A stretch of DNA of 64,000 nt from Whitmania pigra (taxonomy: Eukaryota; Annelida; Clitellata; Hirudinida; Haemopidae). Below, piece by piece: positions 24,101 through 46,998 of this stretch (position 1 is the first letter of the stretch; each line of letters begins with the position of its first letter). A program made the position numbers and the translations under genes. The stretch covers positions 62,001 to 126,000 of the forward strand of contig JAJTWR010000311.1 of the NCBI GenBank assembly GCA_021613335.1. Reading direction: 5' to 3'. The notes under the pieces are model-generated. The model saw nothing but the letters and a program-made list of their open reading frames with translations, was not told the origin of the DNA and searched no databases.

Positions 24101-25474
24101 GAACATAGAGTAACATTGGACATACATTTAGCGAGTTCTCAGCTTAAAATTTGTGTTTGCTAAACACCTTTTGGTAAAATGAAATTTGAAAGTAATACTG
24201 ATGCAATAAAATTGGTATTTATTAATTATATAAAATTAACAAATATTAATAATAATCATAACATTATGAAAATTGTTATAGTAATTCTATTGACAAACCC
24301 AAGCATCTGAAGGGGCGAACAGCGTGCGTGTGACGGCTGCACTTTTCTCTTCCTGACTTGCACCAGTTTGAAATGTGAACGATGTCTGAAGCCTCAACCA
24401 CGTAACGTACGTCCAGTTTTGGGTAAACCTGAAACATAAACCTGAAACATTTGAGATTAAGTTCTCCCAGGGCCGCCAACAGAAATGAAAGGCCCACAAG
24501 TACAACGGCCGCGCTGTACTTAATGCTCAATTTGCAAGCGAACGCAAACAAAATGTTTTAAAACCCAGACGAGCCCAACAAAAATTGTTGGGACTCTTGG
24601 CATTTGTTCTTTGCCCCCAATCGTCTCGGCGATCCTGGGTCCTCCATGACATTGAATGATTTCGATGTAACCTATTTTTTATCACCCGTAAAATTTTATT
24701 AGAATCAATAGTTTAACATTTTACAAAATTTTAAATTCCTGACTGAGCTTTTTCCGATTTCAATATTATATTTTTAAACATATTTTTTAAAATTAGTATA
24801 TCGTGTTAAAAAATTGGCAGACCTTGAATTTAAAACGAATTTGAGGACTAATGTAAACAATAAAATATTGAAGGACTGACATGTTTGCAGTATTCGAGGA
24901 TGTCTTTAGCATCTGAGAGACAATCAATCTGTTCATCCTTCTTCCAACCATCCTCTGTTAGGTGCATAGCTGGTCGTCGGCACAGGAAAGCAACCATAGG
25001 CATGAAGCTGCTCTGACCAACCTTAAGCAGTAATCATTGTTCATACCGAGATTAATCAAATGCATTATTTTCAAAATTATGAATTAATGCCAAGGTTAAA
25101 ACCAAATCTTTCGACGATAAAAACAATTTTTCAAGCCTACTCTATTAACGGAGGGATTCTGTAACAAATCAATATCCACCGCACATGACTTCTATGTTAA
25201 GCTGTTATAAATTATGCTGATTGCATGAATATTTTATTCTTAATTGCACCTAATTTAATCTGGTTTTTAATTATAAAGATATTTCGATCGTACCCTATTA
25301 AACGAATAAAATAAAAAGAATTAATTTTACTTCCAAGTCCTAAATTTTCTAAGTAAGTGAATATGAACGACAAAATGCGTTTGAAGATAATTTTGTCAAA
25401 CTTACATCTTCAGCGAATGAGAAGAAATTCAAAGAAGCACAGACGACGCAGACGAATTGAACGATTCGAAACAT
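21129..25474 (-). CDS. APP: Amyloid precursor protein (APP/APPL/APLP) orthologue, 11 exons
   Basis: Type I membrane adhesion/signalling protein processed by secretases. Exons 25406-25474, 24881-25021, 24299-24428, 23776-24003, 23537-23715, 23293-23349, 22919-23050, 22440-22701, 22273-22410, 21965-22101 and 21129-21446 total 1791 bp, 596 aa. Signal peptide about 1-20. E1 growth-factor-like domain 24-113 (ILEYCKHVYPKLDVRYVVEA, NWCKSGREKC, RPFRCL). Copper-binding-like domain 114-189 (ISDALLVPKNC, FVCCPG). E2 helices about 269-400 (KKVALENYLKTI, STLKKYVKIQQKERIHAIDNF). Thr-rich juxtamembrane linker. One transmembrane segment about 516-538 (VGIILTSIGLVLIVVIGIVA). Cytoplasmic endocytosis motif GYENPTYRYFE at 581-591. 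No Kunitz domain and no acidic region. The least certain part is the basic linker exon 23293-23349 and the GTTACC donor at 23535-23536, though phases agree. Confidence 0.95.
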
Positions 25475-26558
25475 CTTTCCTCAAATGACTCCTTCTCCCG
25501 ATGTCCCTGGAATGTTCTGGTTATCGATCCATCGTAGCAGACGTTGCCTCCATGCATGCTGCTCTGCTGGAGTCACGTGACCAGTGTTTGTCATTGTTTA
25601 TTATTATTTAAAATAAAAACAAATTATTTAATTTTTTAATGGATTTTTGATAATTTTAAGGTCTTAAAAGACTTGCTAAATACACACAGAAACGAAAACA
25701 TTCATAATTATTTAAGCAGTGCCTTACCTATGCTTCCATACGGTTTTGAGTACTACGGATAATTCTATTGGAAAAATGTCCATCTAACTTCGAAAGCTAA
25801 ACGAAATTTAAAACTATGATTGGCCTGGATTGAGTGTTCCTTGTTTGTTTTTTTTAGTAAAAGTAACAATTCTCTTTTTGAGCACATCTAAGGGGCATCA
25901 ATTGAACCAGAGTGTTTTTAGTATTTAATATTTAGAATTGATCACTGTACTTAGTGAAACTTAGCAGGAAAATCTTCTTCTTTTTTTTTACATGAAGTCA
26001 GTTTCTTGTAATTCTCAGATGATAGACATCTCTATAAAAATTAACTTCCTTTCACGAATTTTGAGTGAATTCAATGCAGTAAACTTATCCTGAAACATTT
26101 TCATGCAAATGTCTCATTACTGCCAAAAGGCGGCCATTTACAACTTTCCCAAGTGCTGCTAGAATTAACATGTGCATGAAGTAAGTATGAAAATGACTGA
26201 TTACAAAAAAAAACAACATCAACACAAAAACAAGTGATTGTATTGTTTCTTAAAGTATTCAGCAAGTTAAACTACAAACACCAAAACTACAAAACTCAAT
26301 TAGTTAATCACTTTTACAATCAGGAATTTTAAGCTCTGACTTATACTTCATTGCCATGTCAGGTTAGCAAAAACAGGAATGAAATAAATTTATTTGTCAA
26401 AACGATCTTCCATCAAAATCAACCACATGCGTTAAAGCCTGATATTTTAAAATAAACAAGCAGAAGAAGCGAGGTTAATAATTGAGTTAATAACTGAGTT
26501 AATAATTGAGTCATAAAGCAATAAAGATCGAGTTCAAAATTTCGTTTCGTGGAATCGA
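25475..26558. other. APP upstream region and tetraspanin A 3' UTR
   Basis: The APP promoter must lie here; no TATA box recognised. A 12-bp imperfect tandem repeat (TAATAATTGAGT) lies at about 26477-26514. No coding region seen. Confidence 0.4.
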
Positions 26559-31117
<4,559 letters not shown>

Positions 31118-31370
31118 ATTTGTTCTGCAATTACCGAAAAGTTACAATAAGACAAAGAACTCAAGAGTGCAAATCAGTTTTATCAAAAAAACCTTTATTA
31201 ATTTAGGCTACACTTTAGTTGAAGAGGTGCTTTCTCAGAGATTGGTGAGCAGAATATGAAGGGTAGTAGCTTGCTTGCTTTTTTTTTCAATTGTTGAGCA
31301 AATCTATTAGTCAAACAATGTGAGGTCTGTTATTCAGTTAGCTTCGGTTTGATTCAGCTCTTTCATTGAG

Positions 31371-31430
31371 CTTCTAGCTGATATTTGTTGGAATGCATTA
31401 TTATTTAGATGACGCAAGAAATTTCCGATT
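31371..31430 (-). promoter_or_regulatory. Conserved upstream block of tetraspanin A
   Basis: Shares TTTGTTGGAATGCATT, ATGACGCAAGAA and TTCCGATT with 37261-37330 upstream of tetraspanin B, at a similar distance (about 250-340 bp) from the start codon. TGACGCAA resembles a composite ATF/CREB-C/EBP half-site. Confidence 0.5.
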
Positions 31431-31929
31431 GTTCGGATTTAGAAATAGATAGTGACTGTTTTAAGAAATTGATGAATACTGCGATATTAATTCAATAATT
31501 AATAAAATTATTGCAATAGCGTTCTTATTCTAAAATTTTGCTTTTTATTCATAATCAGTATTTTACTAAATTTACAGAAACATTTAAATAAAATTAACAG
31601 TTTATTATTGCGTGAAACGAGAAAGGTTTGTCAAGCAATTGTCGGAAATGAGGCGCCATATTTTCATTGCCAAAACTCATTTGTAACTAACTGAGGACTT
31701 GAAAACGCATTTGATAGAAAATAATAAATAATAATAATAATTAAAATGAAGCTGAACTGCAGGCAGATTTTAACATAGACTTTAATACTAAATTACATAA
31801 ATAGATCATGTCAGCTTGCTCTGTAAAAAAATGCAATAGCTTTACATGACCGCAATGGAAGGTTCTAAGTCGTATATGATAGTAAGCGATGAACAATTTT
31901 ACACCATGACCCTGTTTTAGGCGACCATC

Positions 31930-32150
31930 TTCGATCGTGCATCAGATTATACTGGATTGGAACCTTTTTGCAACATCTCATGGTAAACGCCCCGTTGATG
32001 GAGTGGGTGGCACTATTAAAAGAGTTGCAAGGAGGAAAATTTTGTGCGCCTTCCAATTAACTCGGATGAAGATTTCTCGAAGTGAGCACAGAGGCACTTT
32101 AATTTATCAACATCCTGTTTATGAAGTTTCAAGATCTTAAAATAATTGGA
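31930..32150 (+). mobile_element. Transposon-derived coding remnant
   Basis: The plus frame reads LDWNLFATSHGKRPVDGVGG and then TIKRVARRKIL. The SHGKG.VDG.GG.(V/I)KR motif recurs in uncharacterised transposable-element proteins of invertebrates. A frameshift or stop ends it; the family is not assigned. Confidence 0.45.
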
Positions 32151-32660
32151 GCTGAGCTGAAATCTTTGTGTTAGAACAGTTAGCCAAAGAAAATTCTCTC
32201 CTGACCTGGAATGACTATATCAAGACTAATGCTGAATCGGATGCAATGTATTCTGTAGTTTCTAAATTATGACTTAATCGCTTTTTTAATTTTTGATGGA
32301 GTCTGTAGAAGTTATAGCACTTGTATTTATTTGTACAATATTTTACAAATTTTACTTATTTAAGCAAAATAGTATTTGAGTTGAGGCAATTTAGTAATAA
32401 GAAATTTTAATTTCTGATTAAGTTACATTACCACATTAGATTTGCACAAAGCTTGTGCTTCAAGCAGAAATTAAATAAATTTATTTCCCAGGGACATTTC
32501 ACAATTTTTTTTTATTATTGCACAATTATTAAAAACCTCATGATTTTAAAATAAGCAAAGAGAAGCAGAGCAGATCATTGGCATTTTTGAGGGTCATCAG
32601 AACAAAATTTGGTTTGAAAATGACAAAGCTCGAGTTTAAAATGTTATTTAATGAGATCAA

Positions 32661-35600
32661 TTAGACTGCCTTGTACGATCCCCTAATTGCGTGAGCCATG
32701 TACGCTGACGAGAAGATGGCAAGGAACTGCAATGAAAAACAACAGCAATTGGAATATTTTAATACATTGTCATGTTTATGAGCACTTTAAATTGGAGCAT
32801 TACACGATGAAATAATATACAAATTTGAACAAACTTAAGTCTGACCTTCTCAAATGGTTCTATTTCATTAAAAAATAATTTGCGAAGTTTGATTTTACAA
32901 AATTAACATTTAGAGGTCACTCAACGCTGTCAACGTTTTGAGAGGAAGTAGTGCTATATTTAACTAATTTACGTTTGTAACTTTACTTAAGGTAAATAAT
33001 ATTCAATTATACTCATATTTTGCCTGAATTATTTGCTATAAATTGGAACTCCGGGAGGTCACACGATGACATTTTTAAAACTTCAGAAATAATGCACATC
33101 AATTTGAATTATTTGAAACATTTTATTAAGCGATCCATATGAAATAATTTTATTGTAAATAAACTAACCGTCACAATGGCACATGCAGCAGCAATTCCTC
33201 CAATTATGAGAAGTGAGTTTTTCAAAGCATCATCAACAAACTTCTTGCAACCCTAAAACGACATCATCCAACATGTTTCTATTGATCTCACTTTTCCATG
33301 AGATGATATTTTTTGCTTCCAACTTAATGTCAACTAGAAATGCTGACGCCATATCACCAGCGTCCCCTAATATAACCACTGATTTAGTTTAAATAGGATT
33401 ATTCATTTTAGTCTGAGAGAAAACATATTTGGTTATTAGGATGCTTAACAAAGAACAAGACAACCTAAATATATATAACACATATAGAAATAAGTTTTCT
33501 ATGAACTAGGAAAAGCCGAAGGGCACTAACTGAAGAACTATGAAAGAATGTTGCAAATGGAACTGTTTTGTTAATCAGTTGTAATGAATTCGACAAATTA
33601 CGAAATCAAATTGAGCCAGACATAAACAAGTAGTGAATCATTCTTATTGCAATTGTTATTTTTCTTGAATGTTTTAAAAAACAACTTTAGCCATTAACTA
33701 AAAGAATTGTAACTGACAAGCTGATATTGTTGGCTTGTTGCACTAAATGTTTTAGGTAAATATTGTCGAAATAATCTATAATTTATTTCTAACAAACTTA
33801 TTTTGACATATTATAATTATAATTCGCTGCATCATCTATTCGAAATTAATGTCTTAACGAAGAGTCAATAAATACGATTGCATGAATTAAGACCTGCTTG
33901 TAAATTCTTGAATCTCCGTAATTACAAGAAGCAGGATGCGTATCACAACAGGATGAAGGTAATGTGTTCGTGCCATTGTATGCTGGGTTCAGGTTCCAAT
34001 CAGTGTAACTGTTGATTCCACAACATTGGAACTGAAATAAAATGCCTATGTTTTCCAATTTTCAAGTTAATATAAATTTAACTTTAAAACCTTAGATTGT
34101 ATAGCTTCAAATGCACTGGTATCATTCCATTGGATCATCTCATTCAAAGCATATTCCATTGCTTCGTCAGTCTGAGGCAAACAACGAAACAATTTGTTAA
34201 TAAATTGAACGAACAAGAACGTACAAATTCTCACCTTTGAACGACTCACAAATGCTACAATAACGGCAATGACAACCAGAAGGAAGATGATAGCGGTGAA
34301 AATGCTGAACTGTGATGAATAATTTTAATAATATATTTTTTTGATAATCTGTTATATAATATTAAGTTGTTATTAAAAATGATTATTTTGGTTGCCTTTG
34401 ACATAAAGAACTGTCAATATAATTTTCCATCCTCGCATTAATACTTTGGAATTGGCACCTTGTACATTATTTATATGTTATCGTATTTGTTAACCTTCAT
34501 TTAAATATTCTAGTTATAAAATCGACATTAAACTAGATAGTATGATTTATAATTGGACTGCCTTTTTTTGACTTATTACTCTATTCATTTAATCGTTAAT
34601 TGTAATTAAAATCAATAAAAAGAGAACCGTGACAAGTAGGCAAAAGTTTTTGGTCCATGCTCCGAAGCATCCAATGATTGAAACAACAACCAGGATGCAC
34701 CCAATGACTATGAGGAAAATGGCTGCTCCTGCCGTAGATCCTCCTGGAGTTTGTGTCCCATTGACTTTGGTAACTGCACCAGCAATTATGAGCAACCAGC
34801 CGAACAACTGTTTACAAAAAACTTTGTGATCAATTTTTGTCATGATTGGTCCATTTTAAAGCGTTGATTTTAGAGTTTATTATTCACAGTAATATTTGGT
34901 ACTAAATTGTGCCTGGAAATTAAAAAATCAGAATTTAGACATTAAACAACAATTGATCAACAGCCGAGACTAATGAATTTTATTTAATGCTTGCAAAACT
35001 TTCAAAACCCGATATTAATTTTGAAAGTTAACAAAAGTGGAAAGATAAATTTAAATTTTGTATTGTGCTTATGAATGAAAATTCAGATTATGACTTGTGA
35101 AATCAATTGCAAGATAGAAATATAGAAATTATGATAATAGTTTTTAACGTAATTATTATAACCATTTCACAATGATTATAAAATTATTCAGTGTTTGAAA
35201 TAGTGAGATTAGTTTATGATTATTATAATGGGTTTCATCATAATGCCATCCCTGGACTGTGAGATTGCTCCTGAATCCATCATGACTACTTAATCACGGA
35301 AATGTGAATACATCACACTTGGCAAGCTGAGAAAATGGGTCTCCCCTGTGAAGCTATTTCTCCCATAGCATCAGCTTCGCCTCGAAAGCCTGTTGTATTC
35401 GTTATGAGCAGCTTCAGGTTAAGTTCGTACAATTACTCTTGATAATGATATAAATAATTATGATATAATTGAATAAACGATGCCATTCAACATGAGTATC
35501 TACTGTGCATAGTCCAAAGAGCGGCAGTGGTCTATGAATAGCTACAAAAAAATTCAACCCTGACAAGGGCACCGTTTATCAAGTCAAGCTTCGACATTTT

Positions 35601-36992
35601 GAAACCAATCAGAAAAGCATTGAAATCATTCTAGCGAGTTGTCCTTTCTTTTATCTATTATTTATTTATATTAGACGGAGGAACTCCTCGGCCATTTCTA
35701 GGCTAAGTACAAAGATGACTCGTTGCGCAATCTCTTTGATATCGTAGCTCTCGTCCAAGAGCATTTAGATATATTGAGAGTTTTGAAATTTGTGGGTAAA
35801 AATCAGATCCCCATCATTCGGGTCAAATGACATCAACAACAGCAATCAGTTACAAAGTCTGCATCATTGAAGCGATGCATTGTATTAGCAATCAGCAAGG
35901 ACACTTCATGAGATCACGGACGTTCAGCAGCCTCAGATGCAATGGAGGCCTACCTCTTGATAAAGTAATAACAATATTATTAACATTATATTAATATTAT
36001 ATTATATTATTATTATTATTATCATCGGCAGGGACACTTTATACACTTATGATAAAAAAATCTGTTGTGCTGTAGATGTCCGACTTTTTACTGGATAAAG
36101 TAACAAACAAAATGTTAAGTAATAAAACAATGGGTTGTTGTTCCTTTTGAAATGAATGAGTCTGACAGTACACAGCAGATGCAAAATACTAATCAATATT
36201 CTCTATCTCACCACATTAATCGTTAAGCAATAATTGCAATAAGAAATGGCTAAGACTTAAGCCTAACTGTATTACCTAACAGGAGGACACCAAATCTTAA
36301 TAATTATTTTATAATGTTAACAGATTTTGACCCTTTTTTGGTTTGGCAGTTTTATGAGATTGTCCGTCCAGCAATCTATTCATCCTTCCAACAATCCATG
36401 AATCCACCCAACAATTCATCAATTCATCCATCCAACACCAACAAACGAGACATCTAAATAAGGTGGTCACAAGCAAAAAAAAAGAAGTTTTAAATTTATT
36501 TAATGAGAATAAAAGGCTTGAATTGTAATGGCGAAAGTCTTAAGGTGTGACACCAACCCTAGCCGTGCCATTAATGTCTCGGCCTAAACAGCCTAAAGAC
36601 CAGAGTTCGCCGACCTCTGACTCAGATGAAACAGATTATTGTTCGTGAATTTTAGTTTTGATGTTATTAATGATAGCATAACGATTATTATTATAATTAA
36701 CTGTCTCACTTATTTAATTTTCTTAAAATTGTTTCACGGGATTGTAATTTCCACAAGTTATCTTTCATCATCGTCATTCGCTATCAGCATTGTACAACCT
36801 CAACGAAAGTAAAGTAAGTAATTTCTCAAAGTTGCCATCTTTCAGGAAACCAATTCTAAAGGTCAATCAGATCCGAACACGCAATAAAATCGCTTAATGA
36901 CAACTTAGATTTAAATGTGACGAACTCACGAATTGAATGATATTGAAGACGGTGAGCACAATCTGTGCACATATTACTCCTCCTCCAGTCAT
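32661..36992 (-). CDS. CD63: CD63-like tetraspanin B, 7 exons
   Basis: Paralogue of A, with the same endolysosomal/exosomal role inferred. Exons 36930-36992, 34628-34807, 34235-34309, 34091-34171, 33894-34031, 33169-33252 and 32661-32726 have exactly the lengths of those in A; 228 aa. Start MTGGGVICAQIVLT. The second exon is nearly identical at the nucleotide level to A over the GCFGAWTKNFC region. Large loop FQCCGINSYTDWNL, SSCC, SCNYG, GCKKF. C-terminus GSYKAV keeps the YxxPhi pattern. The nucleotide match to A continues across the intron at 34172-34234, so exchange with A or very recent duplication is likely. Confidence 0.93.
34808..36929 (-). other. Intron 1 of tetraspanin B
   Basis: AT-rich; a short ATT array at about 35988-36020. 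No coding or recognised mobile element. Confidence 0.5.
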
Positions 36993-37260
36993 ATTTGATC
37001 TGAAATCAAAAGGTTAAGATGTGACTGGAACGACAAATACAAATAAAAGTAAATCAATTCCAACTCTATAACCGACAAACAAATGCCTTCTACCTCTGAT
37101 TGCTAACGCTTCAGTTCCTTATGAGATGCTACTTTGGTTGATCAGAACGCAAACGGTAATAGCTTGTGTGCTGTTTTTTCAGCTGTCGAACAAATCGAAC
37201 AACAAATACTCCTACTCATGTTGGCTGTGGTCTCACTCACCTGTGTGATGAGGCTACCTA

Positions 37261-37330
37261 GCTTCTACCTGAGATTTGTTGGAATGCATTTGCAAATGAC
37301 GCAAGAACCTTCAGAAAGTTCCGATTCAAA
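37261..37330 (-). promoter_or_regulatory. Conserved upstream block of tetraspanin B
   Basis: Counterpart of 31371-31430 with the same TTTGTTGGAATGCATT...ATGACGCAAGAA...TTCCGATT order. Confidence 0.5.
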
Positions 37331-37975
37331 TGAGATAATTACTAATTCAATGAATTAGTTAAATGCTAGCAAGTGAATTATTTTTCGGTCGTCTGCATAC
37401 TGTGTTATAATTATGTGTGCCACAGTCATCTGTAACGAGCCGCCAATATTGTAAATCTTCGTCTGCTACTTTTAATTAATTTTATTTATTGTTTGAGCAT
37501 GCTATTTTAAGCTTTTTTCAACATGTGCACCTTTCAACACGTGTTTCAAGCTAAATTGACTTAATCAATTAAGGCTCTTTTTGTTAAACACAATCTGCGC
37601 ATGCTCTTATAAGTTGTGAGAGCTGTCATTAGAGGACTATTAATGTTCCAATTTAAGTTGACAGCCCACCTATCTGAATCTGATTTATTTATTAGTTTTA
37701 TAGATTGTAAATTGAGCTTTCGGAAATTTGTGTTTGTGTTATTTCAAATAAATGTCGCCTTTTTTCTATCAATTGTTTCGTATTTATCTTCTGTTGAAAC
37801 CTTAGGCTGGTTTGACATCGAAACATGCCACAAAGTCTACATCAAAGAACATATACATATATGAATAATTAATTTATTCAGAAGCTATCATAATTAATCG
37901 TTATTAAAAGGCTTTTAGATAAATAAAAGAAACACGGCTTTTACCATTCTACCACCATGTCGTAACACAAAGCAG

Positions 37976-38506
37976 ATTTTATTTTATGTATTTTATGAAC
38001 AATCCTGTTTGCATGTCTGTTTTCTCGACAGGATTCGTACATCTTGATGGATGTTTATGATACTTCTGTTCTAACTCACATATTTTATGAGGCGAGGCTG
38101 CATCAAGTATTGCATCGAGAACAAACACTTCATTGTAATCCAATGCTGATAGAATAAAGTTTAAAATAGCTTTTCCTGCGCACAAGGCTCTCGGCACTGG
38201 GACACCACGCAACCTGGCCAGCCCTCTGTCAATACAAACATCAACAATATAAATCATTCAAAAAACCAATCCGAAAGATTTATTGGCGGCAAAAGGGTCC
38301 GAGATCTCACTGGACATGTGAATTTAAAAGGACATATTCAGATAATTAAGGTTATATTAATTTGATAATCTGATTAAAATTCTTTTTAACCTAATGTTTT
38401 GTATTGATAACCGTAACTAAACTTACTTTTTGACGTAGTTTATAAAATGTCCACCGTACTGACCAGCATCAACCTTTTTAATGTTAACGAGAGTTCGACA
38501 TGTGGA
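37976..38506 (-). CDS. Possible two-exon gene, unknown protein
   Basis: Not recognised. Exon 1 could start at an ATG near 38506 (MKSTCRTLVNIKKVDAGQY, GGHFINYVK) and end at a consensus GTAAGT donor near 38425. Exon 2 starts after TTGACAG near 38226 and continues in phase as GLARLRGVPVPRALCAGKAI...LDYNEVFVLDAILDAASPHK, to a stop near 37976. The product would be about 110 aa, soluble, Cys-poor. For: a consensus donor, acceptor and phase match. Against: no family resemblance, and an in-frame stop shortly upstream. It could be a decayed transposon or pseudogene. Confidence 0.35.
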
Positions 38507-39742
38507 CTTCATTCTTCGATGGAACCACTGAGCCCTCCATATTATTATGGCGTCTCAGAAACACCTCGGACAACTGTCAATGATTCGAATAAAATCACGC
38601 ATGAAAATTGAAATCATTGTGATATCTGCGCCTGAATTTGTGACATCCCAGGATGGATTTACAAACATTATTTTATTATTATTGTTTTATTATTATTATT
38701 ATTATATTTAAAATTTATTATATTAAATTGTTGGTAATCTCGTAAGAACAACTAGACGAAGAAGAATTAAAAATTGAAATTTAAGAAATCATTCGTAAAT
38801 TAATGTTAACAAGTTACAGGTTGTACTATAGTGGACAATCTCTGCTTAGAGGCATAATTGTTCGGCGTAATTACATTTCTTCCGTGGATTTTGTTATGAA
38901 TCTCAAGCTACATGACTCGGTATCATGAAACTATCACTCGTTGGCGATACACACATTGTGTATCTTACAACCTCATTTGATTTGTTGAAATTTAACTTTT
39001 AACATTGTTTCATGGAGACGTGTTCATTCCGATGAACAAAGCATTTCAGCTCGTAATGAGTCAAGACTTTGGTGGTACATCCTTTTGTGTATAGAAACTC
39101 AAAAATACTTATTTGTTATCTTCATTAAAATTAAAATGTTGTTATTTTGTTAAGAATAATTTGTTGTTCACGATTTGTAAGCCACGGCTGAACATTGAAA
39201 GTTAGTTCATAAAAAAGTCAGCTCATTAATTTCTGAATTGTCGATTAACTTTTGAGTTGCAATGGTAACATAAATCATGTTGATTTTTATATTTCAAATG
39301 GATTTCCTAATAATTAATAATAATAAGTTAATAATAATAAGTTAATAATAATAATAAAAGTTAATAATTCTAGATTAGCTGGAAGTGCTTACCGAGGCTG
39401 TAATACAGCTTCATTTTCGGAATTTATCAACGTTTTCATGGAAATTTTAAAAACAAGTTTAAATCAACTAAGCTTTCAGACATTTTATGCATTAATGACA
39501 AAAAATCCATAAAGGCAAATGAATAACGTTATTCTTAAATTATCTTTCCTTATCACCAATGCGTAAATTTGGAACATACAAGCAATAAATCAAATGGTTA
39601 AGATATCCAGCATTGATTCAATCGTTTTATAGCAATTCCTGAAACATTGTTTAATTAATTAATCAATTTAATGATTGTAAAACAAAACTAAATGAGAACA
39701 ATTTACTTAAGCTACAAGTTTCATAGAAAGTTTTGTCATGAG

Positions 39743-45250
<5,508 letters not shown>

Positions 45251-45902
45251 ATTCGATCTGCAAACACTAAATATCCAGGTAAAAGCATATAAATAGAACT
45301 CAAAGCAAAAGAATTTCAAAATGGAAAAGGTTTACCCAAGAATCTCCTACAAAGTTGTTTGATAGTTGTTTGCGTCTTTGGAAATCTTCTCAAATGGCTG
45401 CTTGAACGAGATCGCGGATAAAGGGAAAGTTTTCAGCAGCTTCGGTTGTTTTGGGTATTAATACCGTCGACTATTCTCACTCAATTTATATAAAAAAAAA
45501 TTGTGCAGTGCACGACATATAATGTCAACAAATATGTGACGTTCATCAAACATATTTTGACATGCAAGAGATATCGAGTTTACAATCTGTTACCAACAAT
45601 CGCATTTCACAATTACGTTACATTGATGAAGCAATCATTATGAGTCGTTATGTTATCTGTGAACTTTTTGTTCAAGAATTTATTCACTAGCACTTCTTTT
45701 GAATCAACAACAACAAAAATTCTGTTATTTCTTGCTTCGCTCTTTGATTAATTGGATGCTCTGCCCAGACGTTAGCCATTTCTTTGTTTACAAAATGAGA
45801 TTAATTTCAGCGATAAGCAACTCTAGAACTTGTGGTCAGTGTTTGAGAAGATGTAGACTTCTGATGCGTACGGATGTGCAAATCTCTCTCGTGAAAACAA
45901 AC

Positions 45903-45978
45903 ATTGGTCGTTATTAATTCCTTCCTAAAATTATTGTCGTTACCCATAAATCCACTAAACAAAAACATTACAATTTTT
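45903..45978. repeat. Direct repeat, copy 1
   Basis: TTATTAATTCCTTCCTAA...TTATTGTCGTTACCCATAAA; about 85% like 46924-46998, about 1.02 kb away in the same orientation. Confidence 0.75.
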
Positions 45979-46240
45979 GGTAATCTTCCTCCTGTTATTG
46001 GATTTGTTTGATGTCCGACTCCACTTTATTGAAATTATCTCTTTCGTTGAGTAATTATTTCATCACGGACGCAAGTGATTATCGTAAAAAGGTAATAATT
46101 ATTAGTAATTAAAAGGTAATTATTTTAGATGTACTCAACACTCGATTGAAAGCCGTTATTGCTTATAAAAACAAGTACTTCGTGTGCAACTAACTCATTC
46201 TATCTTAAAAAATCTTTTGCCCTAAAAAGCTTTTAATCGC

Positions 46241-46885
46241 CAGTGGATTAGCTGGAGAGGGCCCCACACTGCGCTTAGATGGCTGTTTGTTGATTGTTGA
46301 TGCAGGTGGATGGTAGCAAATTATTGTAATTGTATAAAAATTTAATATTATTATAATTGTATAAAAATTTAATAATTTTAAGGATAGGAACGCCGAAACC
46401 CTTAGCTATGCCTCTGCTAATAGCATCGAACACCCTCAAAATATTTCAACTTCTTTACTATCCAAACTAAACAAAATACAATTGTCAGCGTAATCTAGAA
46501 AATAAATATAATGTTTTTTTATTTATTTTATTATTAGTTTATGAAAATGGGAGGGTAAACTTGACCGCGATATGCGAACTAAATCTTGGATTCATTCCTA
46601 AAGTTGTTTACGCTTCAATAATGTTTTGTAATAATGTTTTTCTGGTAAAAAAAATCCTGAAATCGTCACAGGGTCACAAGGAATATTGCAATCTCTTTTT
46701 ATCATACAGGATATGCAGTCCTTTCATAAGCACCCTTTCACAAGGAGGGTGAACTGTAAATCATTGTAGATGATTGTTATGGAAACATAACATTTGATTC
46801 TTTGTTAGTTTTGTCGTTTTGCTATGTGATTTTATTGCTTTTGATATTGTGCCTTGTGTAACTGGGCTAGGGGTACGCCATGCTG
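46241..46885. mobile_element. hAT-like non-autonomous element
   Basis: Begins CAGTGGATTAGCTGGAGAGG followed by GCCCC and ends GGGCTAGGGGTACGCCATGCTG, an imperfect inverted pair of the CAGTGGCGTAGCTAGGGG type found on hAT elements. About 645 bp, no transposase. No clear 8-bp target duplication, so the call is tentative. Confidence 0.4.
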
Positions 46886-46923
46886 ACTAATTAATTAAAT
46901 AAACCTAATAAGTAAGCTCATTA

Positions 46924-46998
46924 ATTGGTCTTTATTAATTCCTTCCTAATATTATTATCGTTACTCATAAATACATTAAACATAAACATTAAAACTTT
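46924..46998. repeat. Direct repeat, copy 2
   Basis: Second copy of the segment at 45903-45978. The two flank the hAT-like element. Confidence 0.75.

Larger units (their letters stand above)
31118..32660. other. Intergenic between tetraspanins A and B
   Basis: Holds the promoter of tetraspanin A (a block at 31371-31430 shared with B) and a transposon-derived fragment at 31930-32150. No gene seen. Confidence 0.5.
36993..39742. other. Intergenic between tetraspanins B and C
   Basis: Contains the tetraspanin B promoter block (37261-37330), a possible two-exon gene on the minus strand (37976-38506), and short AT/ATA repeats near 38670-38710 and 39310-39370. Confidence 0.5.
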
